In this document: positions 35,467 through 44,487 of the stretch, in pieces
How the letters are laid out: every line of letters starts with the position of its first letter
How positions within the stretch are numbered: position 1 is the stretch's first letter
Assembly: GCF_900099905.1 (NCBI RefSeq)
Contig: NZ_FNEE01000008.1
Location: 91,500 to 155,499, forward strand
Reading direction: 5' to 3'
Length of the DNA: 64,000 bases
Source: Mesorhizobium muleiense
GTDB taxonomy: Bacteria; Pseudomonadota; Alphaproteobacteria; Rhizobiales; Rhizobiaceae
The notes under the pieces: model-generated
The model's database searches: none
Seen by the model: only the letters and a program-made list of their open reading frames with translations
Told to the model about the DNA's origin: nothing
Translations under genes and position numbers: made by a program

Positions 35467-36321
35467 ATGGACTACGAAGTTTTCCTGGTCAGGTTTTGGG
35501 GCGTGCGCGGCAGCACTCCGGTATCAGGGCCAGAATTCTCTCGCTATGGCGGCAACACGAGCTGTATTGAGATGCGATGCGGCAAGCATACGCTTCTGTT
35601 CGACGCGGGCTCTGGCCTACGGCCTGCCGGCGCCGCGCTTCCGGCGTCAGGCGTGACCGATTTCGACCTGTTTTTCACCCATTGCCATTACGATCACATC
35701 ATCGGGCTGCCGTTTTTTGCGCCGATCTATGACCGGAGCGTCAAGCTTACGCTTTGGTCCGGGCATCTTGCAGGACGCATGACGACCCGGCAGATGGTCG
35801 ATGAGTTCATGCGGCCGCCGTGGTTTCCGGTGAAACTGGAGATCTGCAAGGCAAGCCTCGACTGCCGCGATTTCGTATCCGGAGACGTGCTTCGCCCGCG
35901 CGAAGGGGTGGTGGTCCGAACCGGCAGTCTTATCCATCCGGGCGGCTGCATAGGCTACCGGGTCGAATGGGGCGGCCGGGTCGTGGCGGTGATCACAGAC
36001 ACTGAGCACGAGCCGGACAAACTCGATCAGGCGGTGCTCGCCCTGATCGAAGATGCCGACCTCGTCATTTACGATTGCACCTACACCGACCAGGAAATGA
36101 AACGCCGCCGCGGTAACGGGCACTCGACGTGGCAACAGGGCGTCAAGCTCTGTGAGGCGGCCGGTGCGCGGCGGCTTGCGCTGTTTCACCACGATCCGAC
36201 ACGCACCGACGAGCAACTGGACGAGATCGAGCAACTGGCCAAAGACAGGTTTGCCGGCGCTTTTGCCGCTCGGGATGGCCAGACGCTCGAATTTCCGGGC
36301 TCGTTGCACAAAAAGCGCTGA
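35467..36321 (+). CDS. MBL-fold metallo-hydrolase (cyclic phosphodiesterase-like)
   Basis: 284 residues from the ATG at 35467, preceded by GGAAGGGG. The N-terminus VRFWGVRGSTPVSG and GGNTSCIEMR, and the metal motif THCHYDHIIGLPFF (H-x-H-x-D-H near residue 80), fit the MBL group that includes cyclic-phosphate and cyclic-nucleotide phosphodiesterases. Later metal ligands are ITDTEHEPD and a His in LFHHDPTRTDEQL. Its place beside a cNMP-binding protein and among cyclase-like genes makes cyclic-nucleotide turnover a plausible role, but family members also cleave other phosphodiesters. Confidence 0.8.
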   Translation: MDYEVFLVRFWGVRGSTPVSGPEFSRYGGNTSCIEMRCGKHTLLFDAGSGLRPAGAALPASGVTDFDLFFTHCHYDHIIGLPFFAPIYDRSVKLTLWSGHLAGRMTTRQMVDEFMRPPWFPVKLEICKASLDCRDFVSGDVLRPREGVVVRTGSLIHPGGCIGYRVEWGGRVVAVITDTEHEPDKLDQAVLALIEDADLVIYDCTYTDQEMKRRRGNGHSTWQQGVKLCEAAGARRLALFHHDPTRTDEQLDEIEQLAKDRFAGAFAARDGQTLEFPGSLHKKR

Positions 36322-36322
36322 G

Positions 36323-37087
36323 CTATTTTCCTCTACTGGCGCTGCGCCCGATCAATGTCCCGATCGGAAGCCATGCGCAGGCTTCAGTCTGTGAGGTGAC
36401 TGTGAACAGCCGTTCGAGGAACAGCCAGGCCGATTCATCATGTACGAGATGGTGGGTAAGCAGGCCGACCGGTTCGCCGCCGTCGATTGCACGCTGCAAT
36501 TGCGCGATGATAGCCTGAACCAATAGGCCGTGATCGCGGCAGCCGCGCGTGCCATGCCAATCCATGATGTCGACATTGCTGTTGATGACCGCCAGTGGAG
36601 CCGGCTTCGGCGGCCCATAGACCGACAATGCCGCAAATCCTATCGATCCAAGGTCGGATACCAAGCCGGCGTCGATCCTGTTCCAGGGTGGCACCAGCAT
36701 CGGAACGGCACGTGCGCCGTGCAGGCCGGTTATATGCGACAGCCCGCGAGCCAGGTCATCGAGCACCGCCTCGCGTGGCCGATGCGCGCCGAGCTCCTGC
36801 TTTTTCTGGTCCTCGGGCGCATGATTTCGGTGCGCCCAGCCGTGGATGGCGACCGCGGCATGCGGCGCCTCGTCAAGCCGGGCGACAAGCTTCTCATCAG
36901 TCAGGGCCGGAATGACGGCCAGAGTGACCGGAACCGCGAATTCACCGGTGAGGTCGAGCAGCCGATCGAGCGCAGGCGTCGGATCCACGGCGTCATCGTC
37001 ACGCAGCCAGAACTCTGCCTTACGGTCCGCCCGTTGCCGGCACGCCAGTTCTTCCACCAAGGGCTGCCAGATCCGATCGGATGTCAT
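36323..37087 (-). CDS. Polysaccharide deacetylase-like protein (CE4-like)
   Basis: 254 residues. The barrel start EFWLRDDDAVDPTPALDRLL supplies the acidic catalytic and metal residues, VPVTLAVIPAL is the usual second strand, and AIHGWAHRNH gives the His-x3-His metal pair near residue 80. It lacks the standard TFDDG form, so it belongs to a divergent CE4-like branch. The start overlaps the stop of the GT4 gene at 37084 by 4 bp, so the two act together, possibly removing N-acetyl groups from the same glycan. The gene ends 1 bp from the MBL gene on the other strand. Confidence 0.78.
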   Translation of the reverse strand: MTSDRIWQPLVEELACRQRADRKAEFWLRDDDAVDPTPALDRLLDLTGEFAVPVTLAVIPALTDEKLVARLDEAPHAAVAIHGWAHRNHAPEDQKKQELGAHRPREAVLDDLARGLSHITGLHGARAVPMLVPPWNRIDAGLVSDLGSIGFAALSVYGPPKPAPLAVINSNVDIMDWHGTRGCRDHGLLVQAIIAQLQRAIDGGEPVGLLTHHLVHDESAWLFLERLFTVTSQTEACAWLPIGTLIGRSASRGK

Positions 37088-38172
37088 GAGACCGGGATCT
37101 TCGCAAGAAGTTCGGCCAGACGCCCCGCTGCAACACCGAGGGAGCGTTCTTCGAGGATGAAACGTCTGGCTTCCGCGGCCATGATGGTTCTTTCGTCGTT
37201 ACGGGCCAGAAGCCTTTCAATGGCAGAAGCGAACGCCGCCACATCGCCCGGCGGGGTGAGAAACCCGGTCTGGCCATCCCGCACGACCTCCGGCACGCCG
37301 GCGATGTCCTGAGCCACCACCGGAAGGCCGGCGGCCTGTGCTTCAAGATAGGCAACGCCATAGGCCTCGCCGTAACCCGGCCAGACGTAAATTCCCCCAC
37401 TGTAGAGGACATCCGGCACGGCGGCCGGCTCAATCGCGCCAAGCCATACGATACGGTCGGCGGGCAAGCCGGCGAATTGCGCTTTGACCTCGTCACGGGC
37501 AGGCCCATCCCCGACGACCGACATGGTCCAGGGCAGGTGGCCGATCGGACCGAGCGCCTGCGCCAGCATGCGATAGCTTTCGACTTTGTCGCCCGGGCGC
37601 ATCATGGCGACGGTAACGAGGCGCGTCGGACAACCCCGTGCCGGCATTTCCCCGAATACCGATGTGTCGATGAAGGGCGAAAGCATACCGAGAGCGGCGT
37701 CGGGAATCGCATCTGCCAGTCCCTGACGATCCCTTTGCGTGAAGCAGATGTTCAGCGCTGCCTGTTCGACGGCTCGCGCCACCAACGCCTGCGTGTCGGC
37801 CCACAAACCGGCGTTGCGCCGCCTCGAATAGGAGGCTTCCGCTGTCACACAGGGGATAGCAAAGGCCGACGCGAGCTCGGGTCCGATCAGGTCGGGCGCC
37901 TTGTAATAGGGGTGATAGCAGAACCAGAGATCGGGCTTGCCGTCACGATCCCAAAGCATTTTTAACCGCGCGGCTTCCTCTCGGGCTTCGATCTTGAGCG
38001 CATCGAAACTTTTCGGAACCGGTTCGCGTAGATAGAAGCGCAATTCGGATGCCAGTTCGACGCTATGCCCTGCATGCTCCAGCGCCTTGACCAGCGTCCG
38101 TGCCATCTGGCGGTCGCCGGAGGCAACGGGATGATTGGGCGACTTCAGCGGCGCGTAGAAGGCAATTCGCAT
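37084..38172 (-). CDS. GT4-family glycosyltransferase
   Basis: 362 residues. The start MRIAFYAPLKSPNHPVASGDRQMAR is a typical GT4 acceptor half, and the donor half has VVGDGPARDEVKAQFAGLP, IVWLGAIEPAAVPDVLYSG, YVWPGYGEAYGVAYLEAQAAG (in two parts, with the E-x7-E pair) and VVRDGQTGFLTPPGD. It is co-translated with the deacetylase gene. It is divergent from the DUF3095-type gene, with a 91-bp gap. The sugar donor is unknown. Confidence 0.87.
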   Translation of the reverse strand: MRIAFYAPLKSPNHPVASGDRQMARTLVKALEHAGHSVELASELRFYLREPVPKSFDALKIEAREEAARLKMLWDRDGKPDLWFCYHPYYKAPDLIGPELASAFAIPCVTAEASYSRRRNAGLWADTQALVARAVEQAALNICFTQRDRQGLADAIPDAALGMLSPFIDTSVFGEMPARGCPTRLVTVAMMRPGDKVESYRMLAQALGPIGHLPWTMSVVGDGPARDEVKAQFAGLPADRIVWLGAIEPAAVPDVLYSGGIYVWPGYGEAYGVAYLEAQAAGLPVVAQDIAGVPEVVRDGQTGFLTPPGDVAAFASAIERLLARNDERTIMAAEARRFILEERSLGVAAGRLAELLAKIPVS

Positions 38173-38263
38173 CGTCGGACCCTATCATCGGAAAGCCTGC
38201 GCAAGTCAATTTCGAAGCATGATCGACTCACTTTCAAGCAGTGGAATGTGGTATCTGATGCTC

Positions 38264-39424
38264 ATGGAAACAGCTGCAGCGTCCAATCCGTTTGTCGCTT
38301 CTTTGCCGGTCTTCGCAAGGTTCGAAAGCGTTGCCGATATCGATAACTATCGGCCCCTCCCGGATGGCTGGGCGCTGGCCACCGCCGACATCGTCGGCTC
38401 GACCAAGGCGATCGACGCTGGGCGCTATAAAACCGTCAATATGGCCGGCGCCAGCGTTATCTCGGCGCTGCTCAATGCGCTGGGTCGGCGGGATCTTCCC
38501 TTTGTCTTCGGCGGCGACGGCGCGCTCGTGGCGTTTCCCGGCTCGGCGCTGGAGATCACCCGCAACGCGCTGGCCGCTGTCCAGAGATGGGTGGCGGACG
38601 AACTGGACCTGACCTTGCGTGCCGCAATCGTGCCGATAGAGGATATAAGAGCGCAAGGCCTCGACGTTCGCGTGGCGAGGTTCCGGGCCTCCGAAGCGGT
38701 CTTCTATGCCATGTTCGCCGGCGGTGGCGGCAGTTGGGCGGAAGCCGAGATGAAAGCGGGGCGCTACCGCATCGATCCTGCGCCAGCCGGCACACGGCCG
38801 GATCTTACCGGCCTCTCCTGCCGCTGGAACCCGATCGACGCCCGGCATGGCGAAATCGTCTCGATCATAGCCATCCCGGGGCCGTCGCGCGACTTGCGCG
38901 GTTTTCAGTCTTTGGCTTCGGACATCATCGCCCTTGCCGGGGGGCAAGAACGCGATGGCCACCCGTTGCCGGTGAACGGTCCGGCCTACAGTTTTTCGCC
39001 CGCCGGCCTCGATATCGAGGCGCGGGCCATGGCGCCGGCAGGATGGCGGTGGCTGTCGAAGCTGTGGATATTGTTCCAGCTGACGCTTACGGCTGTGTCA
39101 GATAGATATGGCTGGACGATCGGCAGCTTCGATCCCAAGATCTACAAACGCGACGTGGCCAGCAATTCGGATTTCCGGAAGTTCGACGACGGCTTGAAGA
39201 TGACTATCGACGTCGACGCGGATGTGTTGCAACGGATCGAGAACCGGCTGAAACAGGCGGAAGAGGCGGGCATCTGCAACTATGGCCTGCACCGCCAGAA
39301 ATCGGCCTTGATGACATGCCTCGTCGCCTCGCCGCTGCAGCGCGATCACGTTCATTTCATCGATGGCGCCGCCGGCGGCTATGCGATGGCCGCCGCAAGC
39401 CTGAAGGCGAAGGTGCCGGTCTGA
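38264..39424 (+). CDS. DUF3095-type nucleotide-cyclase-like protein
   Basis: 386 residues from the ATG at 38264; starts at 38219 or 38258 would lengthen it slightly. Residues 35-150 resemble the first half of a class III cyclase: ALATADIVGSTKAI gives the first metal Asp, and FVFGGDGALVAFPG gives the second. Unlike standard cyclases, the usual N-x3-R transition-state motif is not apparent, and a family-specific C-terminal domain (KIYKRDVASNSDFRKFDDGLKM, in two parts) follows. This matches my memory of DUF3095. Whether it makes a cyclic nucleotide is not known. A 9-bp stem hairpin follows the gene. Confidence 0.72.
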   Translation: METAAASNPFVASLPVFARFESVADIDNYRPLPDGWALATADIVGSTKAIDAGRYKTVNMAGASVISALLNALGRRDLPFVFGGDGALVAFPGSALEITRNALAAVQRWVADELDLTLRAAIVPIEDIRAQGLDVRVARFRASEAVFYAMFAGGGGSWAEAEMKAGRYRIDPAPAGTRPDLTGLSCRWNPIDARHGEIVSIIAIPGPSRDLRGFQSLASDIIALAGGQERDGHPLPVNGPAYSFSPAGLDIEARAMAPAGWRWLSKLWILFQLTLTAVSDRYGWTIGSFDPKIYKRDVASNSDFRKFDDGLKMTIDVDADVLQRIENRLKQAEEAGICNYGLHRQKSALMTCLVASPLQRDHVHFIDGAAGGYAMAAASLKAKVPV

Positions 39425-39431
39425 CGGCAGC

Positions 39432-39454
39432 TTGCGGAAATCGATTTTCCGCAA
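39432..39454. repeat. Perfect 9-bp hairpin after the DUF3095-type gene
   Basis: TTGCGGAAA-TCGAT-TTTCCGCAA starts 7 bp after the stop and lies about 40 bp before the dehydrogenase start. There is no U-run. It could be an operator, an RNA-stabilising structure or an attenuator. Confidence 0.55.
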
Positions 39455-39493
39455 TATGCCTCGGGGTTCTTGGGGAACCAGGTGAGCCTCGCC

Positions 39494-40879
39494 ATGGGCG
39501 CGGACGGCCTGTCCGAATTGACGGAAAGCAGATTTTTGGACGCCTCACGATCGCCATATGACCGTCTTCTGAACCTGATTTCGACGCGCACCGCGCAAGT
39601 CGGTGTGATCGGGCTGGGCTATGTCGGGTTGCCGCTGGCAGTTGCGATCGCACGCGCCGGCTTCCCGGTTTCCGGCTTCGACATCGAAGCCCAGAAGGTC
39701 GAGAGCCTGAACAACGGCCAATCCTACATTGAGGCGGTGACGTCGACAGCCCTTGCCGGCCAGGTGGCGAGCGGACGGTTCCGCGGCACTGCGGATTTTG
39801 CCGAACTGGCCGTCTGCGATGTCATCATCATCTGCGTTCCGACACCGCTGACGAAAAACCGTGAGCCGGACCTCTCCTTTGTCAGGAACACGGCAGGCAC
39901 CGTCGCGAAGCATCTGCGTCTCGGCCAGCTGATCGTGCTGGAATCGACCACCTATCCCGGCACCACCGACGACGTGATCAAGCCGATACTGGAAGAGACC
40001 GGCTTGCAGTCGAAGATAGACTTCTTCCTCGGTTTCTCGCCCGAACGCGAGGATCCCGGCAACCGCAGCTTTGAAGTCGCGACGATCCCCAAGGTCGTGG
40101 CAGGCGACGGCATTGAAGCGGCGATACTCGTGCAGGCTTTCTACCAGGGCGTGGTCAAGACCGTCGTTCCGGTTTCCACCACGGCGACCGCCGAGGCGGT
40201 CAAGCTGACGGAAAACATCTTCCGCTCGGTCAACATAGCCCTGGTCAACGAGTTGAAGGTCGTGCTCGGTGCGATGGGCATCGATATCTGGGAGGTGATC
40301 GAGGCGGCAAAGAGCAAGCCCTTCGGCTACATGCCCTTTTATCCTGGCCCCGGACTTGGCGGGCACTGCGTTCCGATCGATCCCTTCTACCTGACGTGGA
40401 AGGCGCGCGAATACGAAATGCCGACCCGCTTCATCGAGCTGGCGGCAGAGATCAACACGGCCATGCCGCGTCATGTGGTCGATGAACTGGCGAAGGCGCT
40501 GGACCAGCGCTGCGGCAAGGCGCTCAGCCGCTCGCGCATTCTCATCATCGGGCTCGCCTACAAGAAGAATGTGCCCGACATCCGCGAAAGCCCCTCGTTG
40601 CGGCTCATTGAACTCATCGAGGAATGGGGCGGCAAGGCGGAATTTCACGATCCGCATGTTACCGAGATCCCGACCACACGGGAGCATATGACGATCAAGG
40701 GGCGGCGCTCGGTCGAATTGACCGAGGCGGCATTGAAGGATTTCGATGCTGTCGTCATTGCAACCGACCACGACGCGATCGACTATCAGGCGATCGCTGA
40801 TCACGCTCTTCTGATCGTCGACACACGCAATGTTTTTGGCCGCCTCGGGTTAGCCCGAGAGACTGTGGTGAAGGCCTGA
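39494..40879 (+). CDS. UDP-sugar 6-dehydrogenase (WbpA/WecC type)
   Basis: 461 residues from the ATG at 39494, chosen because AGGTGAG lies 9 bp upstream; a GTG at 39482 and a TTG at 39470 are in frame. The NAD-binding start VGVIGLGYVGLPLAVAIA, the CVPTPL loop, LESTTYPGTTDD, SPEREDPGN and the catalytic-Cys motif GPGLGGHCVPIDPF establish the nucleotide-sugar dehydrogenase family. SPEREDPGN is the form common in UDP-GlcNAc 6-dehydrogenases such as WbpA. The product would be a UDP-uronic acid precursor for the nearby glycosyltransferases, giving the glycan a negative charge. Confidence 0.88.
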   Translation: MGADGLSELTESRFLDASRSPYDRLLNLISTRTAQVGVIGLGYVGLPLAVAIARAGFPVSGFDIEAQKVESLNNGQSYIEAVTSTALAGQVASGRFRGTADFAELAVCDVIIICVPTPLTKNREPDLSFVRNTAGTVAKHLRLGQLIVLESTTYPGTTDDVIKPILEETGLQSKIDFFLGFSPEREDPGNRSFEVATIPKVVAGDGIEAAILVQAFYQGVVKTVVPVSTTATAEAVKLTENIFRSVNIALVNELKVVLGAMGIDIWEVIEAAKSKPFGYMPFYPGPGLGGHCVPIDPFYLTWKAREYEMPTRFIELAAEINTAMPRHVVDELAKALDQRCGKALSRSRILIIGLAYKKNVPDIRESPSLRLIELIEEWGGKAEFHDPHVTEIPTTREHMTIKGRRSVELTEAALKDFDAVVIATDHDAIDYQAIADHALLIVDTRNVFGRLGLARETVVKA

Positions 40880-41085
40880 CGGCGTTTGGGCCGGCGAGTT
40901 TTTTTGCCTGATGTCAGGATCGTGATTGCACTCCGCCGGCAGCCTCGCCACATAATGCCCCTTCGCCGGCTTTTGCCCGAAGCCGGCTTCATTGACTTCG
41001 AGGGTCTTATCTCTGGGGTCGTTAGCGGACCGTGTTATGGCGGATCAAAGGAGAATGGCTCGTCTTCGACGGGTCTCAAGATAGC

Positions 41086-42426
41086 ATGAGCACAGCGCAA
41101 GCAGAAATTTCCACCATTCTCATGGACAAGGTTGCCGATTGGCTGACCCAATCGGCGCTGGCGGGCGACGCCTTGGAAACATTGGTAAAGGGCTTTTGTG
41201 AACGGCTGGCTGCTGCCGGCCTGCCGCTGAAGCGGGTGCATTTGAGCTTTTCGATGCTTCATCCGCTTTATGACGCGCTTGGCTTCACCTGGCTTCGCGG
41301 CCAAGGCATGGAAGTGGAAGGCTTCCGCAAAGAGGACGGCGTTCATTCTGACAGATTCCTGACCAGCCCATACTACCATCTGCTCAGCAACAAGCTCGAC
41401 CATCTGCGGCGCCGGCTCGACCCGTCGATGCCGTCGGAATTTCCTGTTTTCGATGATCTCAGGCTTATGGGCGTGACCGATTACATGGCTTTCGTCCATC
41501 CCTTCAACGGCAATACCAGTCAGGGCATGATGGGATCCTGGTCCACCGACAGCGCTGCAGGCTTCAGCGACAACATGATTTCAGCGCTGCTGCGCATCCA
41601 GAACCATCTCGCTATCGCAACGAAGATGGCGGTGCTCACCAAGCTGGCCGACAACATGATGACCACTTATCTCGGCGGCGACGCCGGCAGGCGTGTGCTG
41701 GACGGCCAGATCAAGCGCGGCGAGGGCGACACAATCCGGGCCGCACTGGTCATGGCCGATATGCGCGGGTCGACAAGGCTTGCCGAAACTTCCGGCCGCG
41801 AAATCTACATCGATACGCTGAACCAGTTTTTCGATGCCATTGCTGCACCTTTCAATCGCAGAGGCGGGCAGATCATGAGTTTCCTGGGGGATGGCTTCAT
41901 TGCCGTCTACCCTTGCGAAAGGCACCGCTCGCAGTCCGAGATCGCCTGCCAGGCTGCTCTTGCGGCAGCGCACAAGGCCACGGCGCGCATGATGGAGCTC
42001 AATCTGCGCAGAAAGGAGCAGGGATTGGGCGACATAAAATTTGGCATTGGCCTGCATGTTGGCAATGTGATGTTCGGCAATGTCGGGCTTACCGACCGGC
42101 TCACATTCTCTGTCTTCGGCTCGGCTGTAAACGAGGTTCAGCGCCTACAGACCCTGACCAAGAAATATCCGCACAGCGTTCTCGCCAGCAAAGACTTCGC
42201 CAGCTATTGCGGCGCCAACAGCTGGCTGACGCTCGGCAACGAGGAACTGGCGGGCATCAAGCAGAAGCTGACGGTGCTTTCACCCGATCTGTCGGGTGCT
42301 CTCGCACTCGATGAAGACGGTGCGCTGGAGCCGATCCACGACCGAATTTCCGACGCCGAGCAGGTCATGCTGCTTCATCGCGATGCCGCGCGGCTGTCGG
42401 CGGCCGACCCGAGGAAGCTCCAGTAA
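41086..42426 (+). CDS. Class III nucleotide cyclase with atypical purine-specifying residues
   Basis: 446 residues from the ATG at 41086. The N-terminal 200 residues are an unrecognised, possibly sensory domain. The cyclase domain has ALVMADMRGSTRLAE and MSFLGDGFIAVYPC, which supply the two metal Asp residues. Where adenylate cyclases carry Lys before GD, this protein has Ser (IMSFLGDG), and where they carry Asp or Thr in the GD-x-VN motif it has Ser (VFGSAVNEVQRL). The transition-state Asn and Arg are both present in that same run. It may use a nucleotide other than ATP, or have relaxed selectivity; activity is plausible but its product is not settled. Confidence 0.8.
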   Translation: MSTAQAEISTILMDKVADWLTQSALAGDALETLVKGFCERLAAAGLPLKRVHLSFSMLHPLYDALGFTWLRGQGMEVEGFRKEDGVHSDRFLTSPYYHLLSNKLDHLRRRLDPSMPSEFPVFDDLRLMGVTDYMAFVHPFNGNTSQGMMGSWSTDSAAGFSDNMISALLRIQNHLAIATKMAVLTKLADNMMTTYLGGDAGRRVLDGQIKRGEGDTIRAALVMADMRGSTRLAETSGREIYIDTLNQFFDAIAAPFNRRGGQIMSFLGDGFIAVYPCERHRSQSEIACQAALAAAHKATARMMELNLRRKEQGLGDIKFGIGLHVGNVMFGNVGLTDRLTFSVFGSAVNEVQRLQTLTKKYPHSVLASKDFASYCGANSWLTLGNEELAGIKQKLTVLSPDLSGALALDEDGALEPIHDRISDAEQVMLLHRDAARLSAADPRKLQ

Positions 42427-42591
42427 CCGCCACGATCTGATCCGAACGCCTTTGGTGCGCAGTCCGGTCGCCGGTTCCGCCAGGGAACTGGCGACCGATT
42501 TCGAATCCAAGTTGCTCTGCGCTGCCAATGCGTTAGTCTCGCTTTCGGGGCCTGCCGCCCGGCGGGCTGCCAGAGTGGGGCTGGTGTGAGA

Positions 42592-44487
42592 ATGAATTCG
42601 GGTGTTGATCTGCTGCGGATCGAGGATGTTGGCATCTCTTTTGCCATTATCGGCGGACCGTTGCATGCCGTCAGGCGTGCAAATCTTCGCGTCTTGCCCG
42701 GCAAGGTCACTGCGCTTGTGGGCGAGTCCGGTTCCGGAAAATCGGTTCTCAGCCAGGCAGTGATGGGCATTTTGCCGAACACAGCCCATGTTCGCGGCCG
42801 TATCCTGTTTTCCGATCCTGAAAAGCCCGGCACGACGCAGGATATCCTGCAGATGCCGCGTGACGGACCCGAAATCCGGGCGTTGAGAGGCAGCCGCATC
42901 GGCAAGATCTTTCAGGAGCCGATGACATCACTGTCGCCGCTGCACACGGTCGGCAATCAGGTCAGCGAATCCCTCCAGATTCATACGCCCATGGCGCGGG
43001 CGGAGCGCAAGGCGCGGGCCGAGCAAATGCTCGACCTTGTCGGCTTTCCCAACCCCAAGCGCGCCTATGACATGTATCCGTTTGAACTTTCGGGAGGATT
43101 GCGTCAACGCGCCATGATCGCCATGGCGCTTATCTGCCGGCCCGCCCTGTTGATCGCCGACGAGCCGACAACGGCGTTGGACGTCACCATCCAGGCGCAA
43201 ATCCTGCAATTGCTGCGCGGGCTTCAGGCCAAGCTGAACATGGCGATGCTGCTGATCACGCACGACCTTGGCGTGGTCGCCAATGTCGCCGACGAGGTGG
43301 TGGTCATGTACCATGGCGAGATCATGGAAGCGGGACCTGTCGGAGCGATATTCCGCCGGCCAGGCCACCCTTACCTGAAGGGCCTGATGGCAGCCGTTCC
43401 GCATTTCGACCTGAAGCCTGGCGAAAGGCTAAAGGCGCTCCGCGAGGTGCCGGTGAATGTCGGGAACCTGCTCGGCAAGCAGACAGCGCCGGCATCGAAG
43501 GGGCCGGACGACATCCTGCTGTCGGTCAGGGATATGACAAAGACCTTCACCATCCGCAAGTCCGGATGGTTCGGCGGAGATCATCAAACCTCTGTTCGCG
43601 CCGTGGACGGCGTGAGCTTCGATATCAGACGGGGTGAGTGCCTGGGTCTTGTCGGCGAAAGCGGCTCCGGCAAAACCACCGTCAGCAAGGTCCTCATGCG
43701 GGCTGTCACACCAAACGGCGGCTCAGTGATCTTCAACGGCCGCGATGGTCCAATCGACGTCCTGGAAGCCGAGGGAGACGCCCTGCGCATGCTGCGCGCG
43801 AAAATCCAGATGGTCTTCCAGGACCCGGTTTCGTCGCTTTCACCTCGCATGACGGTGGAGAACATCTTGAGCGAGCCGCTGGAGATCCATCAACGTGGCA
43901 ATGCCGCGTCCCGACTCGTCACGGTCAAGAGCCTGATGCAGGCAATCGGGCTCGATCCGCGCTTCATAAAGCGTTATCCGCACAGTTTCTCCGGCGGGCA
44001 GCGTCAGCGTATCGGCATCGCGCGCGCGTTGGCGCTGGGGCCTGAACTCCTGATCTGCGACGAGCCGGTTTCGGCACTCGATGTCTCCGTCCAGGCGCAG
44101 ATCCTGAACCTTCTGAAGGACCTGCAGAAGGAACTGGGCCTGACCTACCTGTTCATATCCCACAACCTGGCGGTGGTGGACTACATGGCAGACCGCATCG
44201 CGGTGATGTGCGGCGGCCGTATCGTCGAGCTCGCGCCGCGCGAAATTCTGCTTAGGAAACCGGTCCACCCCTACACGCGCTCACTGCTCGCCGCAGTACC
44301 TTTCCCCGATCTCGACAGGCCGATGGACTTCACAACGCTGAAGCTCGACGGCGCTTCCGACACCAGCGCATGGGGACCGCAATTCCGCGACGAGAGCGAC
44401 AAGGATATGCTGTCGCCGCTCGACCTTGGCGGCGGCCACCTCGTGCTGGCCCGCCGTACGGCCGATGTCAGCGAGTTACGCCATTGA
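42592..44487 (+). CDS. ABC importer ATPase with two fused nucleotide-binding domains (Yej/Agp class)
   Basis: 631 residues from the ATG at 42592; a GTG 6 bp earlier is possible. Domain 1 has GESGSGKS, a slightly altered signature LSGGLRQRA, and [10 protein letters not shown]. Domain 2 has [17 protein letters not shown] and CDEPVSALD. Both are expected to be active, in contrast to the ABC-like protein at 31866. The binding protein gene starts within its stop codon (TTGA), and two permease genes follow, so the four form one importer. The architecture equals that of AgpD, 25 kb away, but the sequences differ clearly. Confidence 0.9.
   Translation: MNSGVDLLRIEDVGISFAIIGGPLHAVRRANLRVLPGKVTALVGESGSGKSVLSQAVMGILPNTAHVRGRILFSDPEKPGTTQDILQMPRDGPEIRALRGSRIGKIFQEPMTSLSPLHTVGNQVSESLQIHTPMARAERKARAEQMLDLVGFPNPKRAYDMYPFELSGGLRQRAMIAMALICRPALLIADEPTTALDVTIQAQILQLLRGLQAKLNMAMLLITHDLGVVANVADEVVVMYHGEIMEAGPVGAIFRRPGHPYLKGLMAAVPHFDLKPGERLKALREVPVNVGNLLGKQTAPASKGPDDILLSVRDMTKTFTIRKSGWFGGDHQTSVRAVDGVSFDIRRGECLGLVGESGSGKTTVSKVLMRAVTPNGGSVIFNGRDGPIDVLEAEGDALRMLRAKIQMVFQDPVSSLSPRMTVENILSEPLEIHQRGNAASRLVTVKSLMQAIGLDPRFIKRYPHSFSGGQRQRIGIARALALGPELLICDEPVSALDVSVQAQILNLLKDLQKELGLTYLFISHNLAVVDYMADRIAVMCGGRIVELAPREILLRKPVHPYTRSLLAAVPFPDLDRPMDFTTLKLDGASDTSAWGPQFRDESDKDMLSPLDLGGGHLVLARRTADVSELRH

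Noticed and set aside
39545..40804. 419-codon open frame on the minus strand across the UDP-sugar dehydrogenase gene
   Set aside because: The sense strand encodes a complete, motif-rich dehydrogenase; the antisense peptide has no recognisable domain.
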